Position numbers and translations under genes: made by a program. The notes under the pieces were generated by a model that was not told the DNA's origin, ran no database searches, and was given only the letters and a program-made list of their open reading frames with translations. A stretch of 28,131 nt of DNA from Treponema sp. (GTDB lineage: Bacteria; Spirochaetota; Spirochaetia; Treponematales; Treponemataceae), in contig JAEDJS010000025.1 in NCBI GenBank assembly GCA_016296205.1, positions 1-28,131 of the forward strand, in the 5' to 3' direction. Position 1 is the first letter of the stretch. Each line of letters opens with the position of its first letter. This document shows positions 7,060 to 15,551 of the stretch, in pieces.

Positions 7060-8877
7060 ATGGTAAAGAATTTTGCAGGAAAAGTTAAGTTATTTGTTTT
7101 ATTTCTGCTGATGATTTTTCCTTCAGTAAAAGTTTTTTCCCAGGTTACTGCAGATCCCCAGGATAAATTTTATATTGTTGCAGAAGGCTGGGAACTTAGA
7201 GGTGTCATTCCAAGACTTCCTTCATTAAGACCATATCCATTGAATGTTATTAAAGAAATTCTTGCTCTTGCCTATGAGAACGGAACTGAACAGGACAAGG
7301 AAATGAGTGAATTCTACAGCCAGGAAATTTTTGGCAAACCAATTCATTTTATTCTTGATACTATCGCTACTGCTAAACTTGTTGTGGGAGAAGAAAAAAC
7401 CGGTTTAAAAATGGATATTCTTCCTAGTATTCAGGGGGATTTCTCATTTAAAGACGGTTTGTTTTCTTTAGGCTATATTCTTGGCGGTTATTTTACAACT
7501 AATGATGCAAAGGAAAATTTTCTTCCGATTTATGAAAACTTTGAATATGATACAATCCGTGACGGTCTTTCTTTTTATTCTTTAGGTGCCTATCTGAATT
7601 CCAATGCCGCTTTTGCCATGGGCGGAAAAAATATTTACATGCAGACTGGTGTTTACAGAACAGGCTTTGGTCCATATTTTAACGAAGGTATTTCCCTCAA
7701 CGAATCTGCATATCATTCAGCAAATATTTCTTTTCATTTGAATCAGCCTAAGTGGAGTTATTCTCAGCAGCTTTCTGCTCTTGGTGCAATGAATTCTGTT
7801 GGAGGGGTTGCACCTAATAAATTTATTTCTTTCCATGCTGTTGACTTTTATCTTTTTCCAAAACTTTTGTTTACTTATTATGAATCTTTTGTTTTTGGAA
7901 GTGATTTTAATATCAGCTATCTTATTCCTGCTCCATTTATGGTTCTTCAGGGAATCAGCGGCCGCAATAATAACCTTCAGATGGGATTTGCTATTACCTA
8001 TAAATTTTTCCCTGGCATTGAATGGGTTACAGACTGTATGATTGATAATATTGATGCTAATGAACTTGTTAAATTCAATTTTGATACATGCAATGAAATA
8101 GTTCTTAAAACAGGTTTTGTTTATACACCTCTTGATTCAATCTGTAAACGCCTTAGTCTTACTTATACAGCAATCAGTCCTTTTACTTATACTCACATTC
8201 CTGTTGATAACGGATATTTTGATGAGAATACTTACAATTATCAGGATTATTCAAATAACGGTATCTGTATGGGTTCCAGTTATCCGCCTAACAGCAATCG
8301 TATTTATTTTTCAATGGATTTGAATCAGGGGCGTCATTTTAATCTTAGTATTACTTCTGCATTTATGAGTCATTCTAATGTTAGTGAAAGTTTGACTGAA
8401 AATGAAGCTGCACTGTATATGCTTTCATCAAAAGGTTGTTATCCTACAGACGGAAGCTTGAATAACCATAATCATTTGCCAGACGTTCCCCATGATGGTT
8501 ATGAAATCAACAATACCTTCAAACGTTACATCTTTATGAACCAGGATCACAAAATGTTCACAGTTCAGGGGGGTATTGAAGGTGATTTTGGCACAACCCG
8601 TTACAAATGGGGAAAAATGAGTGTTAAAGCTTCTTACCTTTTTGAATACATTTCAAACAAAGGAGTTGATGTAAATATTTATAACGGACAGCCCTATGAA
8701 GTTATAAAAAACGGAACCAGTGAAAACTACAAATGGAAGGGAACTGTTTATTCAACTTATTCCGATTTATTCAACGCCGCCATTGAAGCTGCAAAAATTG
8801 ATAAAGCTAACTGGGTTAATAATCTTCATCAAGTAGTAGATAATTATTTTTCTATTGGATTTGTATTTGAATTTTAG
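7060..8877 (+). CDS. Putative outer-membrane beta-barrel, possibly Wzi-like
   Basis: 605 residues. A signal peptide is clear (Lys-rich start, hydrophobic core at about residues 11-26, likely cleavage after VFS at about 28). The mature part is rich in aromatic residues and alternating strands, and ends in IGFVFEF, with a terminal Phe as in barrel proteins inserted by the BAM machinery. The middle of the protein (LFPKLLFTYYESFVFG, a run of Asn-Asn-Leu-Gln-Met-Gly, then YKFFPGIEWVTDCM) reminds me of the Wzi/capsule-assembly barrel layout, but this is recollection of pattern, not an alignment. Its promoter is at 7000-7028. thiI starts nine bases after its stop, so the two are likely co-transcribed although functionally unrelated. 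Alternative: a treponeme-specific porin or surface protein. Confidence 0.8.
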   Translation: MVKNFAGKVKLFVLFLLMIFPSVKVFSQVTADPQDKFYIVAEGWELRGVIPRLPSLRPYPLNVIKEILALAYENGTEQDKEMSEFYSQEIFGKPIHFILDTIATAKLVVGEEKTGLKMDILPSIQGDFSFKDGLFSLGYILGGYFTTNDAKENFLPIYENFEYDTIRDGLSFYSLGAYLNSNAAFAMGGKNIYMQTGVYRTGFGPYFNEGISLNESAYHSANISFHLNQPKWSYSQQLSALGAMNSVGGVAPNKFISFHAVDFYLFPKLLFTYYESFVFGSDFNISYLIPAPFMVLQGISGRNNNLQMGFAITYKFFPGIEWVTDCMIDNIDANELVKFNFDTCNEIVLKTGFVYTPLDSICKRLSLTYTAISPFTYTHIPVDNGYFDENTYNYQDYSNNGICMGSSYPPNSNRIYFSMDLNQGRHFNLSITSAFMSHSNVSESLTENEAALYMLSSKGCYPTDGSLNNHNHLPDVPHDGYEINNTFKRYIFMNQDHKMFTVQGGIEGDFGTTRYKWGKMSVKASYLFEYISNKGVDVNIYNGQPYEVIKNGTSENYKWKGTVYSTYSDLFNAAIEAAKIDKANWVNNLHQVVDNYFSIGFVFEF

Positions 8878-8886
8878 GATGGAATT

Positions 8887-10161
8887 ATGAAGGACAAAAA
8901 AAACAGAGATTACAGTTTTTATACAGAAAGTTATATTGGAAAAGTAGGTGAGCTTACTCTTAAAGGCAGCAACATTAAAGTTTTTGAAAAGCAGCTTGTT
9001 AACAATCTTCGCCATATGCTGGAATCAATTGAATGCCACATTTATACTACAAGTGGCCGCCTTTATATAGATACAAACAAAGAAGGCTGTAATGCTGTGG
9101 AATTTGCCCTTGATCATTTAATTGGAATTACTGGCTGGGCAAAAACAATGGTTGTAGAAAAATCACTGGAGGGAATTAAAGCCGGTGTAAAACAGCTTGC
9201 ATTGGAAGCAAGAGAAAACGGAATCCAGACTTTTAAAATCCGTGCCCGTCGTGAAGACAAATCATTTCCTCTTGATTCCTATCAGATTGCATGCCAGGGA
9301 GCTGCAGATGTTTTTGATAACAATATTCTGAAAGTTGATGTTCATAATCCTCAGTTGACAATTTTTGTAGAAGTTCGGGAAAAATGTTTTGTTTATTCTG
9401 ATGCAAAAAAAACTTGCCGGGGACTGCCGGTGGGCATGAGTGGAAAAGGTCTCTTGCTGCTTTCCGGCGGGTTAGACAGTCCAGTAGCCGGTTACAGAAT
9501 GATGCGCAGGGGAATGAAGGTTGAATGTGTCTATTTCCATTCATATCCTTATACCTCAGAAGAAGCCCAGAAAAAAGTTGAAGATCTGGCCCAGACAATT
9601 GCATGTTACGGAATGGATACTCACCTTAATGTAATAAGTTTTACTGATATTCAAATGAAAATAAAAGAAAAAGCTCCGGAAGAATGGAGCACAATGATTT
9701 TAAGACTTTGCATGATGAAGGCCGCAAATCTTGTAGCAGAACGAATTAAAGCTCAGTGTATTATTACAGGTGAAAGCCTTGGTCAGGTAGCAAGCCAGAC
9801 AATTGAAAACCTTAAAGTTACTGAAAGCTGTGCAGAATATCCGCTGTTAAGACCTCTTGTAGGACTTGATAAAGAAGAAATTGTTGCTACAGCAAAAGAA
9901 ATCAATACTTATGAAACTTCGATTCTTCCTTATGAAGATTGCTGCGTTCTGTTTTCTCCAAAGCATCCGGTTTTGCATGCAACTGTAGAAGAAGCAGAAG
10001 AAATTTTACAGAATTGTGATTTGGATCAGATGATTCAGGAATCTTTTGAAACAAGAAAAATCCTTCGTTTTAGTGCCAGAGATTTTATCGGCAAGAACTG
10101 GGGAACAAAAGAAATAAATGATATGACTGGAATTTGTAACCCTCGTCCCAGTGATTTGTAA
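8887..10161 (+). CDS. thiI: tRNA 4-thiouridine synthase / thiazole sulfurtransferase ThiI
   Basis: Adenylates uridine 8 of tRNA for replacement by sulfur, and in some bacteria also supplies sulfur for thiamine. 424 residues: an N-terminal ferredoxin-like part, a THUMP domain (about 65-170) and the PP-loop SGGLDSPVAGY with SGGLDS at 193-198. The later blocks CIITGESLGQVASQT and the Cys-Cys motif in EDCCVLFSPKHP are typical. The C-terminal rhodanese domain of the E. coli enzyme is absent, as in the shorter Bacillus-type ThiI, so a separate sulfur carrier is expected. The start ATG lies nine bases after the barrel gene's stop. No thiamine genes or TPP riboswitch are nearby, which favours the tRNA role. 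Confidence 0.94.
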   Translation: MKDKKNRDYSFYTESYIGKVGELTLKGSNIKVFEKQLVNNLRHMLESIECHIYTTSGRLYIDTNKEGCNAVEFALDHLIGITGWAKTMVVEKSLEGIKAGVKQLALEARENGIQTFKIRARREDKSFPLDSYQIACQGAADVFDNNILKVDVHNPQLTIFVEVREKCFVYSDAKKTCRGLPVGMSGKGLLLLSGGLDSPVAGYRMMRRGMKVECVYFHSYPYTSEEAQKKVEDLAQTIACYGMDTHLNVISFTDIQMKIKEKAPEEWSTMILRLCMMKAANLVAERIKAQCIITGESLGQVASQTIENLKVTESCAEYPLLRPLVGLDKEEIVATAKEINTYETSILPYEDCCVLFSPKHPVLHATVEEAEEILQNCDLDQMIQESFETRKILRFSARDFIGKNWGTKEINDMTGICNPRPSDL

Positions 10162-10169
10162 TATATAAT

Positions 10170-11399
10170 ATGAATAAAAAAAAATTGCTACTGTTAATAG
10201 TTCAATTATCTCTGATTTTTGTTTTATCTGTAAAAATATTTCCTCAGGATACAAAAGATGATTATGTCAGTGAACTTATTGATTCAACTTTTTTGCCGGA
10301 CCAGACAGATCAGCAGATAAAAAAAATTGTTCCGCTTCTGCTAGAAGGAATATGGTATAATTCAAACCGCTATATTCAATTTCACACAGAAGAAACTGAT
10401 AAAAACGGCAGAAAATATTCCCAGCCAAATTTTATTCTTCGTACTTTTTATACCTGGTATGACGACAGAGCTGCAGAAAGTCCTGAGTTTTCAGAAAAAT
10501 ATTCAAGAGACAGAAATGATGCCACCAGGTTTGCAGAAGATGTAAAAATTGCTTTCCAGGAAATTACTCCAAGTTATTATACAGAAAAGTATGGAATTAC
10601 TCAGAAATATGGTGATAACGTTTACGCTACTGCCCAGGATTTGCCTAGCGGTGCATGGATTCTAAAAATCAAGTATCCGGGAGTAAAAGAAGTTTATTCA
10701 ATTCCTGTTTGCGTAATTGGAAATTATCTCTATTTGAATTTTGCAGTGCGTAATATTTCTATTGGTGATTTTGACTCTTATTCAGATAAAAGTACATTCG
10801 GCTATTATTCTTCATACTATGTAAATGATGAACTTTGGATAAGTCCAAAAGATTATTTTCCAGAGTTAAAAAGTTTTTTTGTTGATGTTGATTGTGTTTA
10901 TCCCCTGCGATACTGGCTTACCAATATGGAATATGACAGTCAGCTGTCTGCTTCAATTTCTGATGGAGAAAAAAATCATATTGTTCCAAAACATCACAAG
11001 ATTGGAGAAAGAAATTATACATGTGTTCAGGGACGGGGAAGAGTAATACGGAATTTAAAAAAACAGCTTACACTTCCAGAGCCATGTTTCTTTAACAGTG
11101 TAAAAATTGTAAAAAAATCCTATGACTACGATTCAGAAGGAAATAAGATAAAAGAAAATATTCAGGAAAAAATAGTCCCTACAATTGTTGCTTTTGGAAA
11201 TCCGTATATGGAACTTGACCACAGCGGAAAAAATATTCTTCAAATTGTAGAAGAGGCCAACAGTCGTAAAAAGCCTTTACCTCCGCCAGTTTTTCCTCCT
11301 CATGGTATTCTTGATTTCCATTGGGAAGTACTGGAGTTAAATCAGAATTACAATAGAATGCATTCAATATGGAGAAAAAATTTTGAAAAACTTAATTAG
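10170..11399 (+). CDS. Exported protein of unknown function
   Basis: I do not recognise this 409-residue protein. It has a signal peptide: MNKKK followed by a hydrophobic core to about residue 22 and a likely cleavage near FPQ. The mature part is rich in Tyr, Asp and Lys, carries EGIWYNSNRYIQFH early (residues about 58-71) and a proline cluster PLPPPVFPPHG near the C terminus; no catalytic motif is evident. The start follows the thiI stop by eight bases, and no good ribosome site is visible upstream (the bases are TAATATATAAT), so translation may depend on the thiI ribosomes. The last 17 bases overlap the next gene, an equally unknown lipoprotein, which suggests that the two work together in the periplasm or envelope. 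Confidence 0.82.
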   Translation: MNKKKLLLLIVQLSLIFVLSVKIFPQDTKDDYVSELIDSTFLPDQTDQQIKKIVPLLLEGIWYNSNRYIQFHTEETDKNGRKYSQPNFILRTFYTWYDDRAAESPEFSEKYSRDRNDATRFAEDVKIAFQEITPSYYTEKYGITQKYGDNVYATAQDLPSGAWILKIKYPGVKEVYSIPVCVIGNYLYLNFAVRNISIGDFDSYSDKSTFGYYSSYYVNDELWISPKDYFPELKSFFVDVDCVYPLRYWLTNMEYDSQLSASISDGEKNHIVPKHHKIGERNYTCVQGRGRVIRNLKKQLTLPEPCFFNSVKIVKKSYDYDSEGNKIKENIQEKIVPTIVAFGNPYMELDHSGKNILQIVEEANSRKKPLPPPVFPPHGILDFHWEVLELNQNYNRMHSIWRKNFEKLN

Positions 11400-11925
11400 T
11401 ATTTTCTGTATAATTGTTTTTCTTCTTTTAGATTTAATTTCATGTGCTTCAACAAAAAAGATAACTGAACCTGTTGATTTTCCTTTACTAAAAGAAAATC
11501 CTGTGTTTAATATTTCCGAAAATAATATAAAAGTTCAGGCGGAAAATTTTTTTATTTCTGATTCAGATGGTGCAAGAATTTTACATGATAATAATGCCGA
11601 TGAAGGTTTTTGTGTTCAGTTAAAGGATAAATCTGTTTATATTTCATCCGATTTTGTTCTTTCAAAAGGCTTCTGGGAAATCCTGCTGTGCGAAAAAGCT
11701 TCAATTAATGGAAAATGCAATTTTATTCTTTCTTTGAACGACTTTTTGTATAAGGTAAAACCAAGTGATCCTCCTTTAGGAACTTGGGAATTAACAACAC
11801 GGACTCCCTGTTATTATAATGCGGAGGAAAATCAGACTGTTAGAATAACAATTATGCCGGATTTTAAAAATCAGTATCTTACCAGTGGACCAAAAATTGA
11901 TTATATTCTTTTTATTAAACGATAA
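11383..11925 (+). CDS. Small lipoprotein of unknown function
   Basis: 180 residues; family not recognised. The N terminus MKNLISIFCIIVFLLLDLISC is a lipoprotein signal with a spirochete-style lipobox (Leu-Ile-Ser-Cys, lipidated Cys about residue 21), followed by ASTKK. The mature part is predicted beta-rich. The start is a TTG at 11383 with GGAG at 11371-11374, inside the end of the upstream exported-protein gene (17-base overlap), which points to coupled expression. The stop codon lies in a 14-base tandem duplication (11912-11940), so an old copy of the last codons and stop sits just downstream. The gene converges on the UvrD/PcrA helicase. Confidence 0.8.
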   Translation: MKNLISIFCIIVFLLLDLISCASTKKITEPVDFPLLKENPVFNISENNIKVQAENFFISDSDGARILHDNNADEGFCVQLKDKSVYISSDFVLSKGFWEILLCEKASINGKCNFILSLNDFLYKVKPSDPPLGTWELTTRTPCYYNAEENQTVRITIMPDFKNQYLTSGPKIDYILFIKR

Positions 11926-11940
11926 TTATTAAACGATAAT
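11912..11940. repeat. Perfect tandem duplication, period 14, at the lipoprotein stop codon
   Basis: The 15-mer TTATTAAACGATAAT occurs at 11912-11926 and again at 11926-11940, sharing one base. The first copy encodes the last three codons (Ile-Lys-Arg) and TAA stop of the lipoprotein gene; the second copy is non-coding and repeats that gene end. Confidence 0.85.
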
Positions 11941-11954
11941 ATAAAAAATGCAGC

Positions 11955-11979
11955 AAAACATTTGTTTTTACGATGTTTT
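11955..11979. terminator. Weak hairpin between convergent genes (possible terminator)
   Basis: AAAACAT (11955-11961) pairs with ATGTTTT (11973-11979) across an 11-base loop, with a short T run after it on the plus strand. The stem has only one G-C pair, so any termination would be weak; it is the only candidate between the lipoprotein and helicase gene ends. Confidence 0.25.
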
Positions 11980-11980
11980 T

Positions 11981-14119
11981 CTAGAGTTTTGGAATCTTTG
12001 GTTTAGAGAAATTTTTAATCATATTCTGTAAAAGTTCCTGGGCTTTTTCGTTTGTTAATTCTTCATCCGGTTCGTGATACTTTACAAGATTTGATGGAAT
12101 TTCATCCAGAAATCTGCTGGGTTTGCATTCATTTGTGGAATTCATTCTGTGTCTCTGGCGGCAGGAAGAAATAAACAGCCTGTCCTGGGCTCTTGTAACT
12201 GCAACGTAAAAAAGTCTTCGTTCTTCTTCTACAGCTGCATCTCCGCCGTCTTCAACAGCACGAGCGTGAGGCATTAAGTCTTCTTCTGCACCGGCAATAA
12301 ATACAATTGGAAATTCCAGGCCTTTACTGGCATGAATTGTCATCATGTTTACTTTGCCTTTATCTTCGCTGTCGTCTAAATCGTCACGACTTAAAAGAGT
12401 AATTCGGTTAAGGTATGCATAAAGAGAAGTATCGGTGTTTTCCGGATTGTTTTCCCATATTTCAATACTTTTAATAAGGCTTTCGATGTTCATGTATTTG
12501 TAACGTGCTGCCTTATCGCTTTTAGGATTTTCCATCAGCAGGTAATCCCAGTAATTTATTTCTTCTACCATTGCCCGGATTTTTTTTGAAAGACCTTTTC
12601 CCCCAAGCATTACTTTGTGTTCATCAATCAGCTTATAAAAATCTTCAAGATCCTGGCGGACTTTTTCTGTAACAAAGGTTCTGGCAATTTTACCGCTTGC
12701 TTCTGTTGATTTTTCAATTTCGCCGGTTCCTGCAAAAAGTGAGTTTTCATTTTTTGATATTTCTGTAAGTTCACCTTCTGAATCTTCGTAATAAATTCCA
12801 TGGCCGGTAACAATATTTTCTATTGCACCAAACAGACTTGTGTGAAAGTAAGAGGCGGCTTTGTTAAGGCTTTCTATTGCTGATCTGCCAATTCCACGGC
12901 GTGGAGTGTTGATTATGCGCAGAAGGTTAATATCGTCATCGTGGTTTGCTATAACCCTCAGATAACTGATAATATCTTTTATTTCCTTTCGTTCATAAAA
13001 GCTTGTTCCGCCACTCATTGTATATGGAATATTTGATTCAAGAAATGCTTCTTCCAGGGCTCTTGATTGAGAATTGCTCCTCATAAGAACTCCAAAGTCA
13101 TCATATTTTCTTTTTTCATCAAAACAGATTCCCTGAATGGCTTCTGCTATAAAACTTGCTTCGGCGGCTTCATTTTCCGGAAGATAAACTTCAATTGGTT
13201 TTCCGTCTCCAGAACCAGTCCATAATTCCTTGTCTTTTCTGTTTGTGTTGTTTTTTATTACACCGTTGGCAGCTGCCAGAATTGTTCCTGTGGAACGGTA
13301 ATTTTGTTCCAGACGTATTTCCTGCATTCCCGGAAAATCTTTTTCAAAATTAATAATGTTTTCGTAGTCAGCACCTCGCCAGGAATAAATAGACTGATCA
13401 TCATCTCCCACAACAGCCACATTGTTTTCTGCCAGCAGATGCATAAATTCGTACTGCTGATGACTTGTATCCTGAAATTCATCAATCATAAGATATCGGA
13501 ATCTGTCTTTATATCTGGCAAGAATTTCCGGATGTTCCCTGAAAATTTTTATTGGAAGAACAATAAGGTCATCAAAATCAACTGCATTGTAAAGCTTTAA
13601 TCCTTCCTGATATCCGTTGTAGAGATCCTGGTAAATTTTTGTTTCATTGTCCCAGGTTTTGCGGCCGGTTTTAATATCAGAAATAATTCCCCCAATTTTG
13701 TAGATATCCATTGAATCTGAGGAGTAATGAAGTTCCCGTCCTGTTTCTTTGATTAATGCGTTTCGGTCAGTTTCATCATATATTGAAAAATTTGGTCTAA
13801 AGCCGATTGATTCAATTTCCTGTCTGAGAATTTTTACACCAAATGCGTGGAAAGTACTTACTGTAAGATTCTGCAGTTTTTTGTTTGTGAGCCCCTTAAT
13901 TCGTTCCTGCATTTCTTTTGCTGCCTTATTTGTAAAAGTGAGGGCAAGAATCTGGCTTTGAGGAATTCCATGTTCCAGCATATTTGCAATTCGATAAGTA
14001 ATTACACGGGTTTTACCGCTGCCTGCTCCGGCAATAATGAGAATTGGTCCTTCCAGTGTTACTACAGCTCTGTACTGTTGTGGATTAAGCTGGTCTTTTA
14101 GTGATTCCTCTAAAGTCAT
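11981..14119 (-). CDS. uvrD: ATP-dependent DNA helicase, UvrD/PcrA type
   Basis: Superfamily 1A 3'-to-5' helicase used in repair and in clearing protein from DNA. From the ATG at 14119 the protein has 712 residues, normal for the family. Motifs: Q motif near LNPQQYRAV, Walker A GAGSGKT at 31-37, Walker B DEFQDT at 213-218, GDDDQSIYSWRGA at 238-250, then RLEQNYRST, TIHASKGLEFPIVFIAG and VAVTRAQDRLF. I chose ATG 14119 over the TTG at 14158 because the extra 13 residues are not family-like and lie in the promoter. No Shine-Dalgarno sequence precedes 14119, and the predicted transcript starts about at that ATG, so the mRNA may be leaderless. UvrD, PcrA and Rep cannot be separated by eye. Confidence 0.94.
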   Translation of the reverse strand: MTLEESLKDQLNPQQYRAVVTLEGPILIIAGAGSGKTRVITYRIANMLEHGIPQSQILALTFTNKAAKEMQERIKGLTNKKLQNLTVSTFHAFGVKILRQEIESIGFRPNFSIYDETDRNALIKETGRELHYSSDSMDIYKIGGIISDIKTGRKTWDNETKIYQDLYNGYQEGLKLYNAVDFDDLIVLPIKIFREHPEILARYKDRFRYLMIDEFQDTSHQQYEFMHLLAENNVAVVGDDDQSIYSWRGADYENIINFEKDFPGMQEIRLEQNYRSTGTILAAANGVIKNNTNRKDKELWTGSGDGKPIEVYLPENEAAEASFIAEAIQGICFDEKRKYDDFGVLMRSNSQSRALEEAFLESNIPYTMSGGTSFYERKEIKDIISYLRVIANHDDDINLLRIINTPRRGIGRSAIESLNKAASYFHTSLFGAIENIVTGHGIYYEDSEGELTEISKNENSLFAGTGEIEKSTEASGKIARTFVTEKVRQDLEDFYKLIDEHKVMLGGKGLSKKIRAMVEEINYWDYLLMENPKSDKAARYKYMNIESLIKSIEIWENNPENTDTSLYAYLNRITLLSRDDLDDSEDKGKVNMMTIHASKGLEFPIVFIAGAEEDLMPHARAVEDGGDAAVEEERRLFYVAVTRAQDRLFISSCRQRHRMNSTNECKPSRFLDEIPSNLVKYHEPDEELTNEKAQELLQNMIKNFSKPKIPKL

Positions 14120-14126
14120 GTTAAGT

Positions 14127-14155
14127 AATATAACAATATTCATTTGCAAATTCAA
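14127..14155 (-). promoter_or_regulatory. Promoter of the helicase gene, predicted to give a leaderless mRNA
   Basis: Minus strand: -35 TTGAAT (14155-14150), a 17-base spacer, and -10 TATATT (14132-14127). Only seven bases separate the -10 from the ATG (ACTTAAC), so the expected +1 is at or one base before the start codon. Its -35 box overlaps that of the divergent hexokinase promoter. Confidence 0.55.
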
Positions 14156-14180
14156 CAATTTCGTGGTAAAATATTATAAT
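14151..14180 (+). promoter_or_regulatory. Promoter of the hexokinase gene
   Basis: -35-like TTCAAC at 14151-14156, an 18-base spacer, and a perfect -10 TATAAT at 14175-14180. Predicted start near 14187, giving a leader of about 46 bases before the ATG at 14233. The -35 is weak and lies on the same bases as the helicase -35 on the other strand. Confidence 0.5.
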
Positions 14181-14232
14181 GATTTTTAGTCAGTTGAATT
14201 TGAAATTCAGCGACAAAATTAAAGAGGTTTAT

Positions 14233-15522
14233 ATGAATAAAAAGGCATCAGCATTTCTTTCAAAACACAATTTTCCAGTTCATGCAGATATTAACGCAAT
14301 GGTTGATTCTCTTCTGTTTGACATGAATGAAGGTCTGGCAAAACGTCCCGCCGCAGAAGATATGATTAAAACATATTCAAATCCTCCGGAGTCAGCTGCT
14401 GCAGGTAAAAGTGTTATTGTAATTGATGCAGGCGGAACAAATTTCCGTTCATGCCTTCTTACATTTGACCAGTTTGGAAAGGCAAACATTGATTTTATGG
14501 AAAAAACAACAATGCCTGGTACAGAAAAAGAACTGAGCCGCAGAGAATTCTTTGATAAATTTGCAGAAAATCTGGAACATTTAAAAGACAAATCAGCAAA
14601 TATTGGTTTCTGTTTTAGCTATCCCATGACAATTACAGAAGACGGAGATGGAATTCTTATTGGTTTTTCAAAAGAAATCAAAGCTCCGGAAGTAGTTGGC
14701 TGTGCAATCGGTAAAGAACTTAAAGCCGCACTTTTAGCCCACGGATGGTCAAAAATCGACAGAATTACTCTTCTTAATGATACTGTTGCTGCTCTTCTTG
14801 CTGGAGCCGCATGCCCGGATGAAGGTCAGCTTTATTCAAGTTATATCGGATTTATTCTTGGAACTGGAATGAATGCAGCATATATTCAGCCGGAAAATAA
14901 AGAACTTGGTATTTCTAAGCAGATTATTGTGTGCGAAAGCGGAAAGTTCGATAAAATTCTCTGTTCTGATTTTGATAAAGCATACGATGCAAAAAGCAGC
15001 AAGCCTGGAACTTCACTTATAGAAAAACAGTGTTCAGGGGGCTATATGGGGCCTTTAGCTTATGAAATCGTTCATACTGCTGCAGAAGAAAAACTGTTCA
15101 GTGATAAATTCAGTGAAAGCCTGATGCAAATAGAAAAACTTTCTTTCATCGAAGTAAACAAATTCCTTTGTTCTCCATATTCAACAGGTTCAATTCTTGG
15201 AGCTAAAGCACTGGAATCTGCTACAGAAGAAGATTACGATCTGCTTTTTACAATTCTTGACGCTATGGTAGACCGTTCTGCCCGTTGTGCTGCCACAATT
15301 CTTACAGCTTGTGTAATTCAAAGCGGCGAAGGTAAAAATCCAACAAAACCAGTATGCATTCTCTGCAACGGAACAACTTTCTACAAAGGTTATAAAATTA
15401 AATCAAGAGTTGATGCATATCTTGAAGAAGTGCTTGTAAAACAGCGGAACCTTCATTACGAAATAATTGAACGTGAAAATGACATTACTCTTGGTACTGC
15501 CATTGCCGGCTTAATCAGCTAG
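14233..15522 (+). CDS. hxk: Hexokinase
   Basis: Phosphorylates glucose (and possibly related hexoses) with ATP, the entry step to glycolysis and here also to the GlcC-type glycogen route through glucose phosphate. 429 residues from the chosen ATG, which has AGAGG at 14223-14227 ahead of it; the earlier in-frame ATG at 14179 falls in the -10 box and is rejected. Actin-fold sugar-kinase motifs: phosphate-1 loop DAGGTNFR at about 65-72, sugar-binding FSYPMTI near 128, LNDTVAALLAG near 181-191 with the catalytic Asp183, and phosphate-2 GFILGTGMNAAY near 206-217. The size and motifs fit eukaryote-like hexokinases found in treponemes rather than bacterial ROK glucokinases. Glucose as main substrate is inferred. 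Confidence 0.92.
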   Translation: MNKKASAFLSKHNFPVHADINAMVDSLLFDMNEGLAKRPAAEDMIKTYSNPPESAAAGKSVIVIDAGGTNFRSCLLTFDQFGKANIDFMEKTTMPGTEKELSRREFFDKFAENLEHLKDKSANIGFCFSYPMTITEDGDGILIGFSKEIKAPEVVGCAIGKELKAALLAHGWSKIDRITLLNDTVAALLAGAACPDEGQLYSSYIGFILGTGMNAAYIQPENKELGISKQIIVCESGKFDKILCSDFDKAYDAKSSKPGTSLIEKQCSGGYMGPLAYEIVHTAAEEKLFSDKFSESLMQIEKLSFIEVNKFLCSPYSTGSILGAKALESATEEDYDLLFTILDAMVDRSARCAATILTACVIQSGEGKNPTKPVCILCNGTTFYKGYKIKSRVDAYLEEVLVKQRNLHYEIIERENDITLGTAIAGLIS

Positions 15523-15551
15523 AAACTGACTGCTGTAGTAAAAAAATATCT

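Noticed and set aside
8878..8886. Possible thiamine (TPP) riboswitch ahead of thiI
   Set aside because: The gap to the upstream gene is only nine bases, far too short for a riboswitch.
9233..9604. 123-codon open frame on the minus strand within thiI
   Set aside because: No ribosome site or recognisable motif, and thiI on the other strand is complete with its catalytic motifs; it is a shadow frame.
14179..14232. Earlier hexokinase start at 14179
   Set aside because: That ATG lies in the -10 box of the predicted promoter; ATG 14233 has AGAGG at a good distance.
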